This document shows positions 18,076-27,229 of a stretch of 64,000 nt of DNA, in pieces. Under the pieces are notes generated by a model. That model saw only the letters and a list, made by a program, of their open reading frames with translations. It was not told the origin of the DNA and searched no databases. Numbering within the stretch: position 1 is the stretch's first letter; the number at the start of each line of letters is the position of its first letter. The position numbers and the translations under genes are program-made. Source of the stretch: Polluticoccus soli (lineage in GTDB: Bacteria; Bacteroidota; Bacteroidia; Chitinophagales; Chitinophagaceae); NCBI RefSeq assembly GCF_029269745.1, contig NZ_JARJHT010000002.1, forward strand, positions 620,001 to 684,000, in the 5' to 3' direction.

Positions 18076-20061
18076 ATGACCAAGTATCTTTTAACATTAA
18101 TGTCTCTGGGAGCCATAGTTGGCTTTCAGAGCTGTAAAATGAAGACGACCGAGGCAGCGGTGAGCGGTGATGCCGCATCGAAAGTATACGTTGCTCCTGG
18201 TAAGTATGACGAGTTTTACAATTTCGTTTCCGGTGGCTTTAGCGGCCAGGTATCAGTATACGGGCTTCCTTCAGGACGTTTGCTGAAAGTGATTCCCGTG
18301 TTTTCACAAAATCCCGAGAATGGCTACGGTTTTAACGAGGAGACTAAGCCAATGCTGCAAACATCTCATGGTTTTATTCCCTGGGATGATGAACATCACC
18401 TGGCGCTTTCTCAGACTAATGGTGAACACGACGGACGCTGGTTGTTTGCCAATGCAAATAATACACCACGTGTGGCGCGTATCGACCTGAAGACGTTTAA
18501 GACTGTCGAAGTGCTGGAACTGCCTAATAGCGGCGGTAACCACTCTTCGCCATTCATTACCGAAAATTCAGAGTACATCGTTGGTGGTACACGTTTTTCC
18601 GTTCCCATCGCCGATCAGGAAGCAGCGCTCACGCAGGCCTCTTTTAAAGCAAACTTTAAAAGTACTGTGTCCTTTATCGCTATTGATCCTACAACAGGTA
18701 GGATGAAAATAGATTTCCAGGTAGTATTACCTGGTATGGACCTCGACTTGAGTCGCGCTGGTAAAGGACCTTCACATGGATGGTTCTTCTTTTCAACATA
18801 TAATACGGAGCAGGCTAATACACTTTTGGAGGTGAATGCTTCGCAGAAGGATAAAGACTATATCGTTGCTATCAATTGGAAGAAAGCCCAGGAATATGCA
18901 AGGGCTGGCAAGGGTAAGAAAATGGCTACCGAATATTATCACAATACGTTGAACGAGGAAAATCATACCGCTACGTCAGAAGTGGAGAAAGAAGTGCTTA
19001 CACTCGATCCAAACGAATTGAAAGATTTTGTTTACCTGATCCCATGTCCAAAGTCCCCACACGGTTGTGATGTTGATCCGACAGGTGAGTATATCATAGG
19101 TAGCGGTAAACTTGCAGCTTTAATTCCGGTGTTTGCTTATCAAAAGATCACTAAAGCCATCGCTGACAAAGCTTTTGAAGGCGATTATTATGGCATTCCC
19201 GTGATCAAATACGAAGCTGCGCTTCATGGTGAAGTTCAGAAGCCAGGTCTGGGACCATTGCACACAGAGTTTGATGGTAAAGGCAACGCTTATACTTCTT
19301 TCTTTGTTTCTTCTGAGATTGTTAAATGGAACATCAAGGATCTGAAGGTGTTGGACAGGGTGCCGACGTATTATTCTATCGGTCACCTGATGGTGCCCGG
19401 TGGCGATACAAAAAAGCCCTATGGTAAATATGTAGTAGCATACAACAAAATTACCAAAGACAGGTATCTGCCTACAGGTCCCGAGTTGACGCAAAGTGCA
19501 CAGTTGTATTCGATAGATGGAGACAAAATGCAATTGTTGTTGGACTATCCTACAATAGGTGAACCACACTACGCCCAGGCTATTGCAGCTGATAAGATCA
19601 AGGCGCAAAGTGCTAAGATTTACGACATCAATGTTAACAAGCATCAATATGTGTCGATGGGCGAAAAAACCACAAAGGTAGTACGTGCCGGCAACCGTGT
19701 GGACGTCTATATGACAGCTATACGCTCTCACCTGACGCCTGATAACATAGAAGGTATACAGGTTGGTGACGAAGTGTATTTCCACGTAACGAACCTGGAG
19801 CAAGATTGGGACATACCGCACGGTTTTGCCGTCAAGCATGCTGCTAACGCAGAATTGCTGATAATGCCGGGTGAAACTAATACTCTGAAGTTTGTGCCAA
19901 CTAAAGCCGGTGTTTATCCGTTCTATTGCACCGACTTCTGTTCTGCACTGCACCAGGAAATGCAAGGTTACATGCGTGTGTCTCCTAAAGGAAGCAGTGT
20001 GCCTTTGAAATGGCATACAGGTAAAACTGATTCAGCCGCTGCAGTAGCAGCAGTAAGATAA
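18076..20061 (+). CDS. nosZ: Nitrous oxide reductase, Sec-dependent clade II type
   Basis: 661 residues. It reduces N2O to N2 in the periplasm. The N-terminus is a Sec lipoprotein-like signal (GAIVGFQSCKMK) and not a twin-arginine signal, which marks clade II. All CuZ histidine motifs are seen: DEHHLALS (about residue 105), GGNHSSPF, KSPHGCDVD, GPLHTEFDG, SIGHLMVPG and GEPHYAQAI. The C-terminal cupredoxin domain has the CuA set: DIPHGF, then CTDFCSALHQEM (about residues 618-629). The protein appears intact. The following nos genes supply copper and maturation factors. Confidence 0.97.
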   Translation: MTKYLLTLMSLGAIVGFQSCKMKTTEAAVSGDAASKVYVAPGKYDEFYNFVSGGFSGQVSVYGLPSGRLLKVIPVFSQNPENGYGFNEETKPMLQTSHGFIPWDDEHHLALSQTNGEHDGRWLFANANNTPRVARIDLKTFKTVEVLELPNSGGNHSSPFITENSEYIVGGTRFSVPIADQEAALTQASFKANFKSTVSFIAIDPTTGRMKIDFQVVLPGMDLDLSRAGKGPSHGWFFFSTYNTEQANTLLEVNASQKDKDYIVAINWKKAQEYARAGKGKKMATEYYHNTLNEENHTATSEVEKEVLTLDPNELKDFVYLIPCPKSPHGCDVDPTGEYIIGSGKLAALIPVFAYQKITKAIADKAFEGDYYGIPVIKYEAALHGEVQKPGLGPLHTEFDGKGNAYTSFFVSSEIVKWNIKDLKVLDRVPTYYSIGHLMVPGGDTKKPYGKYVVAYNKITKDRYLPTGPELTQSAQLYSIDGDKMQLLLDYPTIGEPHYAQAIAADKIKAQSAKIYDINVNKHQYVSMGEKTTKVVRAGNRVDVYMTAIRSHLTPDNIEGIQVGDEVYFHVTNLEQDWDIPHGFAVKHAANAELLIMPGETNTLKFVPTKAGVYPFYCTDFCSALHQEMQGYMRVSPKGSSVPLKWHTGKTDSAAAVAAVR

Positions 20062-20119
20062 TTTTCTCACCAATGGCAGTATACTTATGAAGTGTACTGC
20101 CATTATTTTTTCTGATCGT

Positions 20120-20704
20120 ATGAAGAAGTTAAGCGTTTTAGGCAGGATCAGTATCTTTTTGGTGGTAGGATGCGTTGTTGCTTTATGGTTTCTGCCTATG
20201 TGGCGCATCGATCTCGCAGCTCCGCAATATCCTGAAGGTATCTATATGGAAATATGGATAAACGATGTAAAAGGCGATGTTGAGGTCATCAATGGCTTGA
20301 ATCATTACATCGGTATGAAAACCATTCACAAAGAAGATTTTAAGGAGTTTGTTTATCTGCCCATCACTTTAATGGTTTTCTGCGGTATCGGGCTGTTGGT
20401 GTTAGTGCTAAATCGGAAAGTCGGATATTATGTTTGGACAATGATATTCCTGACAATAGCCGGAGTTTCAATGTATGATTTTTGGAAGTGGGAGTATGAT
20501 TATGGCCATAATCTCAATCCGACTGCGCCCATTAAAGTGCCAGGTATGGCTTATCAGCCGCCCCTGATCGGCTACAAAAAAATGCTGAATTTTGAAGCAT
20601 TGTCTCAGCCAGCCCTTGGTGGGTGGTTTTTTATCGTAGCAGGCGTTATCCTTGTTGGAGTTTGCTTCTACGAATGGAAACGAACTAAAAATCAATTGAG
20701 ATGA
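20120..20704 (+). CDS. Four-helix membrane protein of the nos operon (NosB-like position)
   Basis: About 194 residues from the ATG at 20120; an upstream in-frame ATG at 20087 lies close behind nosZ. There are four predicted helices (ISIFLVVGCVVALWFLPMW, a second near LPITLMVFCGIGLLVLVLN, a third YYVWTMIFLTIAGVSMY and a fourth FFIVAGVILVGVCFY). A large exported loop follows helix 1. It sits between nosZ and nosL, a slot where clade II clusters often carry a NosB-like membrane protein. Identity to NosB is not shown; the role in N2O reduction is inferred from position. Confidence 0.75.
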   Translation: MKKLSVLGRISIFLVVGCVVALWFLPMWRIDLAAPQYPEGIYMEIWINDVKGDVEVINGLNHYIGMKTIHKEDFKEFVYLPITLMVFCGIGLLVLVLNRKVGYYVWTMIFLTIAGVSMYDFWKWEYDYGHNLNPTAPIKVPGMAYQPPLIGYKKMLNFEALSQPALGGWFFIVAGVILVGVCFYEWKRTKNQLR

Positions 20705-21126
20705 AATTGAACTTATCGATCCTGATGTTTGTGATCCTGGCTGCATTTTCATCTTGCAGCAGGGGATACGAACCTATTGACTATGGTAAAGAAGCGTGTG
20801 CACACTGCAAGATGACCATTGTGGATGATCGGTTTGCGGCTGAATTGGTTGATGCTAAGGGACGCGTGTTTAAGTTTGATGACGTTGCCTGCATGAAGCA
20901 ATTCATATCAGAACAGAACAAACAAGGTGACAATCTCTTGTACGTAGAGGATTTTTTGAAGAAGGACGCTGGGGTTATAGATGCTGGTAGTGCAGTGTAC
21001 TTGCGGCATGAATTCTTTGCAAGCCCGATGAACGGGAACTATGCAGCTTTTAAAACAATAGCTGATGCGCAGAGGCTGAAGGATAGCCTCGGAATTAATA
21101 CAATGAAATGGGAAGAGTTGAAGTAG
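20701..21126 (+). CDS. nosL: NosL copper-chaperone lipoprotein
   Basis: 141 residues. A lipoprotein signal (LAAFSSCSRG) precedes CAHCKMTIVDDRFAAELVD, where the Cys-x2-Cys-x-Met motif matches the NosL copper site, followed by FKFDDVACMKQFI typical of the family. NosL supplies Cu(I) to apo-NosZ. The start overlaps the end of the preceding gene by 4 bases (ATGA), and its end overlaps nosD by 19 bases, so the operon is very compact. Confidence 0.93.
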   Translation: MKLNLSILMFVILAAFSSCSRGYEPIDYGKEACAHCKMTIVDDRFAAELVDAKGRVFKFDDVACMKQFISEQNKQGDNLLYVEDFLKKDAGVIDAGSAVYLRHEFFASPMNGNYAAFKTIADAQRLKDSLGINTMKWEELK

Positions 21127-22352
21127 CACGACGATGGATCGCATGCATCGTATTTATTTTATTACCCGGATTAACGTACGCCAAATCTGTAAGAGTTACT
21201 CCTGCGACTAGTATGCAAGAGACGTTGGATCGTGCTGCCGACGGCGATACGGTATATGTCAGTAGTGGCAGTTATAATCAGAACAACATTATTGTCAGGA
21301 AATCGATTGCCATAATTGGTGATGGATATCCTGTTTTTGATGGTGGAAAGAAGAATGAGGTATTTATCGTAGTAGCGAACAATGTCCTCATCAAAGGCTT
21401 ACAGGTACAAAATACCGGCAGGAGCAGCATGACGGACATGGCAGGAATAAAGCTCCAGAATGTTTCACACGTTACCGTCAGTAGTTGCCGCATATACAAT
21501 ACTACCTATGGGGTTTATCTGCAAAACAGTACTCATTGCCAGGTCGTAGGTAATACTATTAAAGCAAGTTCAAAACAGGAACTACAATCCGGCAACGGTG
21601 TTCATGCCTGGAAGAGTAGCAATTTACTTATTAGTCATAACGTATTGACTGGTCACCGTGATGGTATTTATTTCGAGTTTGTGACCCAATCGTTGATCAC
21701 TAACAACCGATCATTCGGTAATATCAGGTACGGTCTACATTTCATGTTTTCCCACAATGACGTTTATAGCTACAATACTTTCGAAAATAACGGGGCGGGA
21801 GTTGCGGTGATGTATACAAAAGGTGTCACAATGTATAAAAACACCTTTTACCTTAACTGGGGTGATGCCTCCTATGCTATACTGCTGAAGGATATTTCTG
21901 ATAGCAGGATCGAGTATAATAAATTCACGAAGAACACGGTAGGTATTTTTATGGAAGGTAGTAGTCGCATTCATGTGGCCTATAATACCTTTAGCGATAA
22001 TGGGTGGGCCATGCGTATACAAGCAAGCTGTGACGGTAACACCTTCGAGAAAAATAATTTCTTTGGTAATTCTTTCGATGTAGCTACCAATGGTACAATG
22101 ATGCTGAATACATTCAGGGGTAACTATTGGGATAAATACGGCGGCTACGACCTTGATAAAGATGGTAATGGAGATATCCCATATTACCCCGTCAGTGTTT
22201 ATTCTGTGATCACAGAACGGATACCAACAGCTATGATACTGTACAGGAGTTTTCTTACTAATATTATGGATGAAGTTGAAAAGGTTATGCCCAGTATCAT
22301 TCCTGATCAATTGCGGGATGATGCACCAAGACTAAAAAGGTGGAAATTATGA
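21108..22352 (+). CDS. nosD: NosD periplasmic copper-site maturation protein
   Basis: 414 residues. The signal peptide (IACIVFILLPGLTYA) is followed by a right-handed parallel beta-helix built of repeated NxxxxN and N-G-x-x-x turns (SSCRIYNTTYGVYLQN, HNVLTGHRDGIYFEF, NTFENNGAGVAVMY). This is the NosD/CASH fold required with NosFY for CuZ assembly. The start used overlaps nosL; a later start is not obvious since the signal peptide begins close to it. Confidence 0.93.
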   Translation: MGRVEVARRWIACIVFILLPGLTYAKSVRVTPATSMQETLDRAADGDTVYVSSGSYNQNNIIVRKSIAIIGDGYPVFDGGKKNEVFIVVANNVLIKGLQVQNTGRSSMTDMAGIKLQNVSHVTVSSCRIYNTTYGVYLQNSTHCQVVGNTIKASSKQELQSGNGVHAWKSSNLLISHNVLTGHRDGIYFEFVTQSLITNNRSFGNIRYGLHFMFSHNDVYSYNTFENNGAGVAVMYTKGVTMYKNTFYLNWGDASYAILLKDISDSRIEYNKFTKNTVGIFMEGSSRIHVAYNTFSDNGWAMRIQASCDGNTFEKNNFFGNSFDVATNGTMMLNTFRGNYWDKYGGYDLDKDGNGDIPYYPVSVYSVITERIPTAMILYRSFLTNIMDEVEKVMPSIIPDQLRDDAPRLKRWKL

Positions 22353-23077
22353 TCGAAATAAAAGGGCTGACAAAATCGTTTGGCAAATTCAAGGCGCTGG
22401 ATAATATTAATCTGGACCTGCTCAAGGGCCAAGCAATATCATTGTTGGGACCCAATGGATCCGGAAAAACAACGCTGATCAAATCTATCCTGGGGCTTGT
22501 TATACCTGAAAAAGGATCTATCAGCATAAACGGACACGTTGTTAAAACGGATTGGTCCTATCGTTCGCAAATAGGGTACATGCCGCAAATAGGTCGTTAC
22601 CCTGATAATATGACGATCGAACAGGTGATCAATATGATCAAGGAGATACGTGCCGACCGCAAAATCTATGATGAGGAACTGATATCAGGTTTTGGGCTGG
22701 ATAAGGTAATGCATAAAACCATGCGCAATCTTTCGGGCGGTACGCGGCAGAAGGTAAGCGCCTGCCTTGCATTCCTGTTTTCTCCCAATATTTACATTCT
22801 TGATGAACCTACTGCAGGTTTAGATCCAGTTTCTAGTGAGCTGCTTAAAGAAAAGATTACCAGCGAGCGCAACGCCGGTAAGCTCATTCTTATCACATCC
22901 CATGTTTTAAGCGACCTGGAAGGCATTGCCAGCCACATTATTTACTTGCAAGATGGTACGCTCATGTTCTATAAGAGTGTAGAAGAGCTGCAGTTAAGCA
23001 CTGGTGAAGAGAAATTAAACAGGGTAGTAGCCCACGTTATGAAGACGCAATTGCCATCATTAAAAAAGACATTATGA
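22349..23077 (+). CDS. nosF: NosF ABC-transporter ATPase
   Basis: 242 residues. The Walker A motif is GPNGSGKTT, the Q loop lies in IGYMPQIGRYPD, the signature is NLSGGTRQKVS, Walker B is IYILDEPTAGLDP, and the switch His is in LITSHVLSDLE. With NosY it forms the transporter that works with NosD on NosZ metal assembly. The ATG at 22349 overlaps the nosD stop as ATGA and is preferred to one three codons upstream. Confidence 0.94.
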   Translation: MIEIKGLTKSFGKFKALDNINLDLLKGQAISLLGPNGSGKTTLIKSILGLVIPEKGSISINGHVVKTDWSYRSQIGYMPQIGRYPDNMTIEQVINMIKEIRADRKIYDEELISGFGLDKVMHKTMRNLSGGTRQKVSACLAFLFSPNIYILDEPTAGLDPVSSELLKEKITSERNAGKLILITSHVLSDLEGIASHIIYLQDGTLMFYKSVEELQLSTGEEKLNRVVAHVMKTQLPSLKKTL

Positions 23078-23841
23078 AGATCATCATAAAATATGTGTTG
23101 CTCGACCTGTTGCGGAATAGGATAGTGATCGTATATACGATTTTGCTTGCGATACTGTCGATTAGTGTATTAGGGTTGGATGCAAATCCAGCGAAAGGAT
23201 TATTGAGCCTCTTGAATGTTTCTTTGCTTTTTGTACCGATCATCACGATACTTTTTGCCACTATTTACTTTTTTAACTCGATAGAGTTTACTGAGCTCTT
23301 GCTTTCACAGCCGATAAAAAGAAAAAGCGTGTTGCTGGCGGAATATATCGGTGTGGCAACCTCTTTGGCAGGGGCTTATGCGGTAGGTGTCGGACTGCCA
23401 CTGTTGTTCCTGGTGTCGGGCACCGAGTCTTTAATTCTTGTATTGACCGGGATACTGCTCACCCTTATTTTTACTTCGCTGGCTCTACTGATCTTTGTAA
23501 AATGGCGCGATAAGACCAAGGGTATTGGTGTAGCAATCGGCACCTCATTGTTTTTTACGCTTCTATTCGATGGCTTATTGATAGCCTTCATTTATTCATT
23601 TGGCGATTACCCTATAGATAAGGCTGTTATCGGTGTCATCGCCTTTAATCCCATTGATCTGGCCCGGGTATTGATGCTTTTGCAGCTAGATGTGGCAGTA
23701 TTGATGGGATATTCGGGGGCGCTGTTTAAGAAGTTTCTGGGCTCGGCTACGGGCAGTATATTTTCTTTTGCCTGTATGGCTTTTTGGGTGATATGGCCAC
23801 TGCTTTTATCCGTTAAGGTCTTTAAGAAGAAAGACCTGTAG
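23074..23841 (+). CDS. nosY: NosY ABC-transporter permease
   Basis: 255 residues with six hydrophobic helices, beginning MKIIIKYVLLDLLRNRIVIV, in the layout of ABC-2-type permeases of the NosY family. The start overlaps the nosF stop (ATGA). It is the last gene of the nos operon. It converges on the DUF59 gene with only 4 bases between stops, and no terminator hairpin is visible there. Confidence 0.93.
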   Translation: MKIIIKYVLLDLLRNRIVIVYTILLAILSISVLGLDANPAKGLLSLLNVSLLFVPIITILFATIYFFNSIEFTELLLSQPIKRKSVLLAEYIGVATSLAGAYAVGVGLPLLFLVSGTESLILVLTGILLTLIFTSLALLIFVKWRDKTKGIGVAIGTSLFFTLLFDGLLIAFIYSFGDYPIDKAVIGVIAFNPIDLARVLMLLQLDVAVLMGYSGALFKKFLGSATGSIFSFACMAFWVIWPLLLSVKVFKKKDL

Positions 23842-23845
23842 CAGT

Positions 23846-24175
23846 TTACCATCCAAGCTCTGCTTTCCCTTGTGCAGATATCCGATCCGCATTCCACTTG
23901 GGTTCCCATACCAGTTTGGCAGTTGCATCGTAGTCTGGAAGACTTGATTCTACAGCTACCGCCACGTGATTGGTTATAAAATTGCCGAGCGGACACGATG
24001 GTGTTGATAGCGTCATGTTCACAGTTATTGTCTTTTCCGCTTCATTTATATCTATACCGTAAACCAGGCCCAGGTCTACGATGTTTATACCAAGCTCGGG
24101 GTCTGATACCTGGTGCAAGGCTTCCAGTACAATTGCTTTAGTACGGTAGTCGCTATCTGTTATGTCTAGTTCCAT
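23846..24175 (-). CDS. MIP18/DUF59 metal-sulfur cluster assembly factor
   Basis: 109 residues. VLEALHQVSDPELGINIVDLGLVY is the hallmark MIP18 (DUF59) N-terminus, and STPSCPLGNFITNHVAVAVE carries the conserved Cys. Such proteins (SufT, PaaD, YitW) help to build or transfer Fe-S clusters. The gene overlaps the upstream membrane-protein gene by 23 bases, so it is the last member of a DUF2249 / oxidase-like / DUF59 operon. Its target may be an Fe-S or diiron protein of the NO response. Confidence 0.88.
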   Translation of the reverse strand: MELDITDSDYRTKAIVLEALHQVSDPELGINIVDLGLVYGIDINEAEKTITVNMTLSTPSCPLGNFITNHVAVAVESSLPDYDATAKLVWEPKWNADRISAQGKAELGW

Positions 24176-25424
24176 TTTCCAGTTTTTTAATGATCAATAC
24201 TACATGTATAAAATACCACGCGGATGCCAAAATCATCAGCGTAGCTCCCGAGTAGATCGGTACAGTTTGCCTTAGGAGTATCCCAGCAAGAAATAATATA
24301 TATCCCGGCAGAAATGCCAACATCTGACCTTTCACCCATTTCTCGTTAAACAGATCTTTGGGCATAACTTCCGGCAAGGTGTTTGGCTTAGTAATATGCA
24401 TCCACACAATGAAGGGCAGCGTCTTAAAAGTCTGGCCCATAATAATGGTGCTGATGAACCCGCCGAAGAACGCGAAACCAAAGGCTGTTATTGTGCTGGG
24501 ACTGACGTTATTGTTTGTTATTAGTGCGATCAATAACAAAACAAAAGGAACTGATATTAGTGTAAGCGCGATAAATGTTTGTTTCATTCCGTTGTCCAGC
24601 TGTTTCCGCATAGCTGTCTTGTAGCATATCCTTACATACCGGCCATAGGCGACAATTCCTGCCAGTATGAGGACGAAATATAGAAGGCGACCCCATGACG
24701 CCCTAAATACCAAACCTTCAAGTAATAGTAGCGTCAGGCCGATATTAATAGTATAGTAGCTTATATTCAATAGCTTCTTTTCTTCTGTACGACTTAGCAG
24801 GAACATTGGTATTAGTTTAGAGCTGACGCCGATGATCAATTGCAGAAACCATCCCGCCATACCAATCGAAGCGTGGATTTTCAGATAAAAAAGATGTTCC
24901 TCAGGTAAAAATGGATGACCGAGGTTTACCAATAGCAGGATCCCTATGGTGCAAGTGATCGCCAGCCATAAGTGGGCTATTAGCATGAAATCGCGTACAA
25001 TATTCTCTTTTCCAGCACTGGCTGTTTTGTAAATGTTCCATGCGTGCAGGATAACTGCAGTGAGGATCAATGCACCACCAATATATGCAGGAGTATTGAG
25101 CGTGAAGTTCCAAAACGAAGTAACAAGTAGTGCTGCTCCGGAGGTAAGAAGGGCAATAATTGGTACCGGAAGCTTTTCGTTATAGAGTCTTCGTTCGCAT
25201 ATCACAGGCGCCAGCTGATTGCTTGCGCCAAAAATGATCATAGTTGCCCAGCCAAATACCGCAAGGTGTGTTATGGCAAGTATGCGCGGCTGAAAATAGT
25301 GACCCGTAAAGGCGCGTCCTGCGATAAGGCAAAGAACGGATAACAAAACAAAGGCGAATGCGGCAACCAGGTAGTAGGGTATAATTGCAGCTTTAGGCGG
25401 TATATGTTCGTCCGGTGGTTTCAT
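24153..25424 (-). CDS. Heme-copper-oxidase-like (NnrS-like) membrane protein
   Basis: 423 residues with about 12 hydrophobic helices. His-containing helices such as RILAITHLAVFGWATMIIFG and LKIHASIGMAGWFLQLIIGV recall subunit I of heme-copper oxidases and NnrS proteins, but I do not see a full set of haem-copper ligands. It starts on the ATGA overlap with the DUF2249 gene and overlaps the DUF59 gene. Orphan proteins of this sort occur in NO-stress loci and may bind haem. No enzyme activity is claimed. Confidence 0.65.
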   Translation of the reverse strand: MKPPDEHIPPKAAIIPYYLVAAFAFVLLSVLCLIAGRAFTGHYFQPRILAITHLAVFGWATMIIFGASNQLAPVICERRLYNEKLPVPIIALLTSGAALLVTSFWNFTLNTPAYIGGALILTAVILHAWNIYKTASAGKENIVRDFMLIAHLWLAITCTIGILLLVNLGHPFLPEEHLFYLKIHASIGMAGWFLQLIIGVSSKLIPMFLLSRTEEKKLLNISYYTINIGLTLLLLEGLVFRASWGRLLYFVLILAGIVAYGRYVRICYKTAMRKQLDNGMKQTFIALTLISVPFVLLLIALITNNNVSPSTITAFGFAFFGGFISTIIMGQTFKTLPFIVWMHITKPNTLPEVMPKDLFNEKWVKGQMLAFLPGYILFLAGILLRQTVPIYSGATLMILASAWYFIHVVLIIKKLENGTRHNR

Positions 25425-26221
25425 GCAGCGTTATCTTGCCGGTATATTATCAGTTCCACGCCTTCATTTGTGTGCTTTATGACGTTTTGATAACTTCTTT
25501 CTTTCAATTCAGGCAGCAGAAATAGCGGTACCTTTTTATGGTAGACATATAATGCCGTGTTGCTCTCCAACGAGTCAAGTGCCTTTAATATAGTGACCAT
25601 GGGTTGGGGCATAGGAAGCTGCCTCACATCTATGTATTGTAACCTACTATTAAACCTGTCTTTTATTTCGTCAAACTGCGATTCTTCAGTCAAGCGATCG
25701 TCTGTGCTAATCGCTTCGTTAGTTGTCTTTTTAAGGTATGTGTGAACCTCATCAGTTCCTACTTCAACGACTTCGGATGTGTATCCCCGATCTTTTAGTA
25801 TGCCAATAAGGGGCCGTGGTTCGAACGAGTTGATCAGAAGCAATACTTTGCCCTTTGGTAGCTCCGCTATTGCCTGCATTATTTTTCTAAACGGGTCGTT
25901 CCCACTGCTAATATCCTCTCTTACATCTAACAGCATATCGTAGCTAATATCCGCGGTCGTGTCTATAGGGGCGCGGTCTTTGTTGATAGGTTTACTTTCA
26001 CCGATTGCAAAGCCCAGCGGCCTAAGTTTCGTAAAGAACGTTTCGATATCGCACTTTCCAATTTTGGCTGCATCCGCTATTGTTACTCGCGATGCAAATA
26101 TTTTCCTTAGTACTGGGTTTTGTAGCTTTTTGAAATGTGCATTGATGCTGGCAATTGCGTCAATTGCGGCTGGATTGGCCTTGATTAACGCTGCGATCTT
26201 TGTATTTGCGTCGATGACCAT
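25421..26221 (-). CDS. DUF1858 + tandem DUF2249 protein
   Basis: 266 residues. Residues 1-75 resemble the DUF1858/ScdA_N helical module (NTKIAALIKANPAAIDAIAS). Two DUF2249 domains (SirA/TusA-like fold) follow: MLLDVREDISSGNDPFRKIM...VLLLINSFEPRPL at about 95-165, and YIDVRQLPMPQPMVTILKAL to the end. DUF2249 domains are frequent in denitrification and NO-stress clusters but have no settled function. First gene of the three-gene unit ending with DUF59. It is separated from ric by a 13-bp hairpin. Confidence 0.8.
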   Translation of the reverse strand: MVIDANTKIAALIKANPAAIDAIASINAHFKKLQNPVLRKIFASRVTIADAAKIGKCDIETFFTKLRPLGFAIGESKPINKDRAPIDTTADISYDMLLDVREDISSGNDPFRKIMQAIAELPKGKVLLLINSFEPRPLIGILKDRGYTSEVVEVGTDEVHTYLKKTTNEAISTDDRLTEESQFDEIKDRFNSRLQYIDVRQLPMPQPMVTILKALDSLESNTALYVYHKKVPLFLLPELKERSYQNVIKHTNEGVELIIYRQDNAA

Positions 26222-26237
26222 ATTGTTTAAGTTTAAG

Positions 26238-26267
26238 AAGGACTCGAAACCAATGTTTCGAGTCCTT
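26238..26267. terminator. 13-bp perfect hairpin after ric
   Basis: AAGGACTCGAAAC and GTTTCGAGTCCTT form a perfect stem with a CAAT loop, 7 bases beyond the ric stop codon. On the minus strand it is followed by TTCTTAAAC, a weak U-tract. It probably ends the ric transcript and isolates the DUF2249 operon, whose own promoter would then have to lie in the few bases left or the operon depends on read-through. Confidence 0.75.
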
Positions 26268-26273
26268 GATTTG

Positions 26274-27209
26274 CTAGAGTTTGTTTTCTAATTCAATAGC
26301 TTTCGGGAAGAGAATGTTATTTTCCAGGTGTATGTGTTGGATAAGATCATTTTCAAATTCTTCCAGTTTGTGGAATAACAGTCCAACACTATTGCAGGAA
26401 TTTGCTGGCCTTGTATAATCATTGGTAAGCTGGCGTATCTCTTTCGATAGATTACCGGCGAGGTCGTGATCGCTTTCCATCATCCAGATAGGATCTTTGA
26501 CAGTTGCAAACCCCTGTTGCTGGTCCTTTCTAAATCCTGGCGTTTCCAGCTGTTTGATGTATGGGAATAATATTTGTTCCTCTTTCTTCAAATGTGTTGT
26601 CAGCTCTCTCAGCAGTTCATGCGTTTTGTCGCGTAGTGTGATCAACATCGGATTGCCGGCGCCATGGTGCCCTGCAACTTTCTCTGACAGATCTGCCAAT
26701 AATCGGGTATTCTCCTTTACATAAGTATGATGAACGTTAATGATGTAGTCAGCGAGGAAAGACAGTGTCCATGAGTTAAAGTCCATCTGTGGTCCTGCAG
26801 GAGTCACACGTTCGGCATTTTGCAGCTCATCTTTCACTCTATGTACATCCAGTCCTTTTTCTAGGCAGGCTTCTTCAAGCGAACGTTTGCCGCCACAACA
26901 GAAATCTATTCCCAGCTTTTTCAGCAACGCCGCTTTGCGCATGTCTTTACTGGCAATCTCTCCTATCGTTTCCACGTTTTTTTCATTCTTCTTTATTTCT
27001 ACTTCCCATATTTCAGGGCCATTGCTCAGGTAAGTCCATGAAAAACAGTTCCCGCGTTCGCCGAGTAATTGATAGTAGAGCGGTTTGGGATCGTGGTCAT
27101 TGTGAATCACTACAGAGTACCCTTCGGCCACGTTGTCGAATGCGTCGAAAATGGTAGGGTGTTTCATTCTTGGTTCCAGTACCGTAACATCGATGAAAAC
27201 GTTGTTCAT
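26274..27209 (-). CDS. ric: Ric/ScdA/YtfE di-iron protein with N-terminal DUF2249
   Basis: 311 residues. Residues 1-75 form a DUF2249 domain (VFIDVTVLEPRMKHPTIFDAF...DHDPKPLYYQLL). An ScdA_N domain follows with FCCGGKRSLEEAC (about residue 105). A hemerythrin-like di-iron domain completes the protein: NVHHTYVKENTRLL, HLKKEEQILFPYI and ESDHDLAGN, ending HIHLENNILFPKA. Ric proteins repair nitrosylated or oxidised Fe-S centres and handle NO. It lies 20 bases downstream of the oxidase-like gene and is likely controlled by the same NsrR-type operator. Confidence 0.93.
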   Translation of the reverse strand: MNNVFIDVTVLEPRMKHPTIFDAFDNVAEGYSVVIHNDHDPKPLYYQLLGERGNCFSWTYLSNGPEIWEVEIKKNEKNVETIGEIASKDMRKAALLKKLGIDFCCGGKRSLEEACLEKGLDVHRVKDELQNAERVTPAGPQMDFNSWTLSFLADYIINVHHTYVKENTRLLADLSEKVAGHHGAGNPMLITLRDKTHELLRELTTHLKKEEQILFPYIKQLETPGFRKDQQQGFATVKDPIWMMESDHDLAGNLSKEIRQLTNDYTRPANSCNSVGLLFHKLEEFENDLIQHIHLENNILFPKAIELENKL

Positions 27210-27229
27210 TGTTGTATTGTTTTATTGAT

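Noticed and set aside
19120-20016. Long minus-strand open frame of 298 residues opposite nosZ
   Set aside because: It is antisense to a well-conserved gene and has no recognisable motif; a shadow of nosZ codon use.
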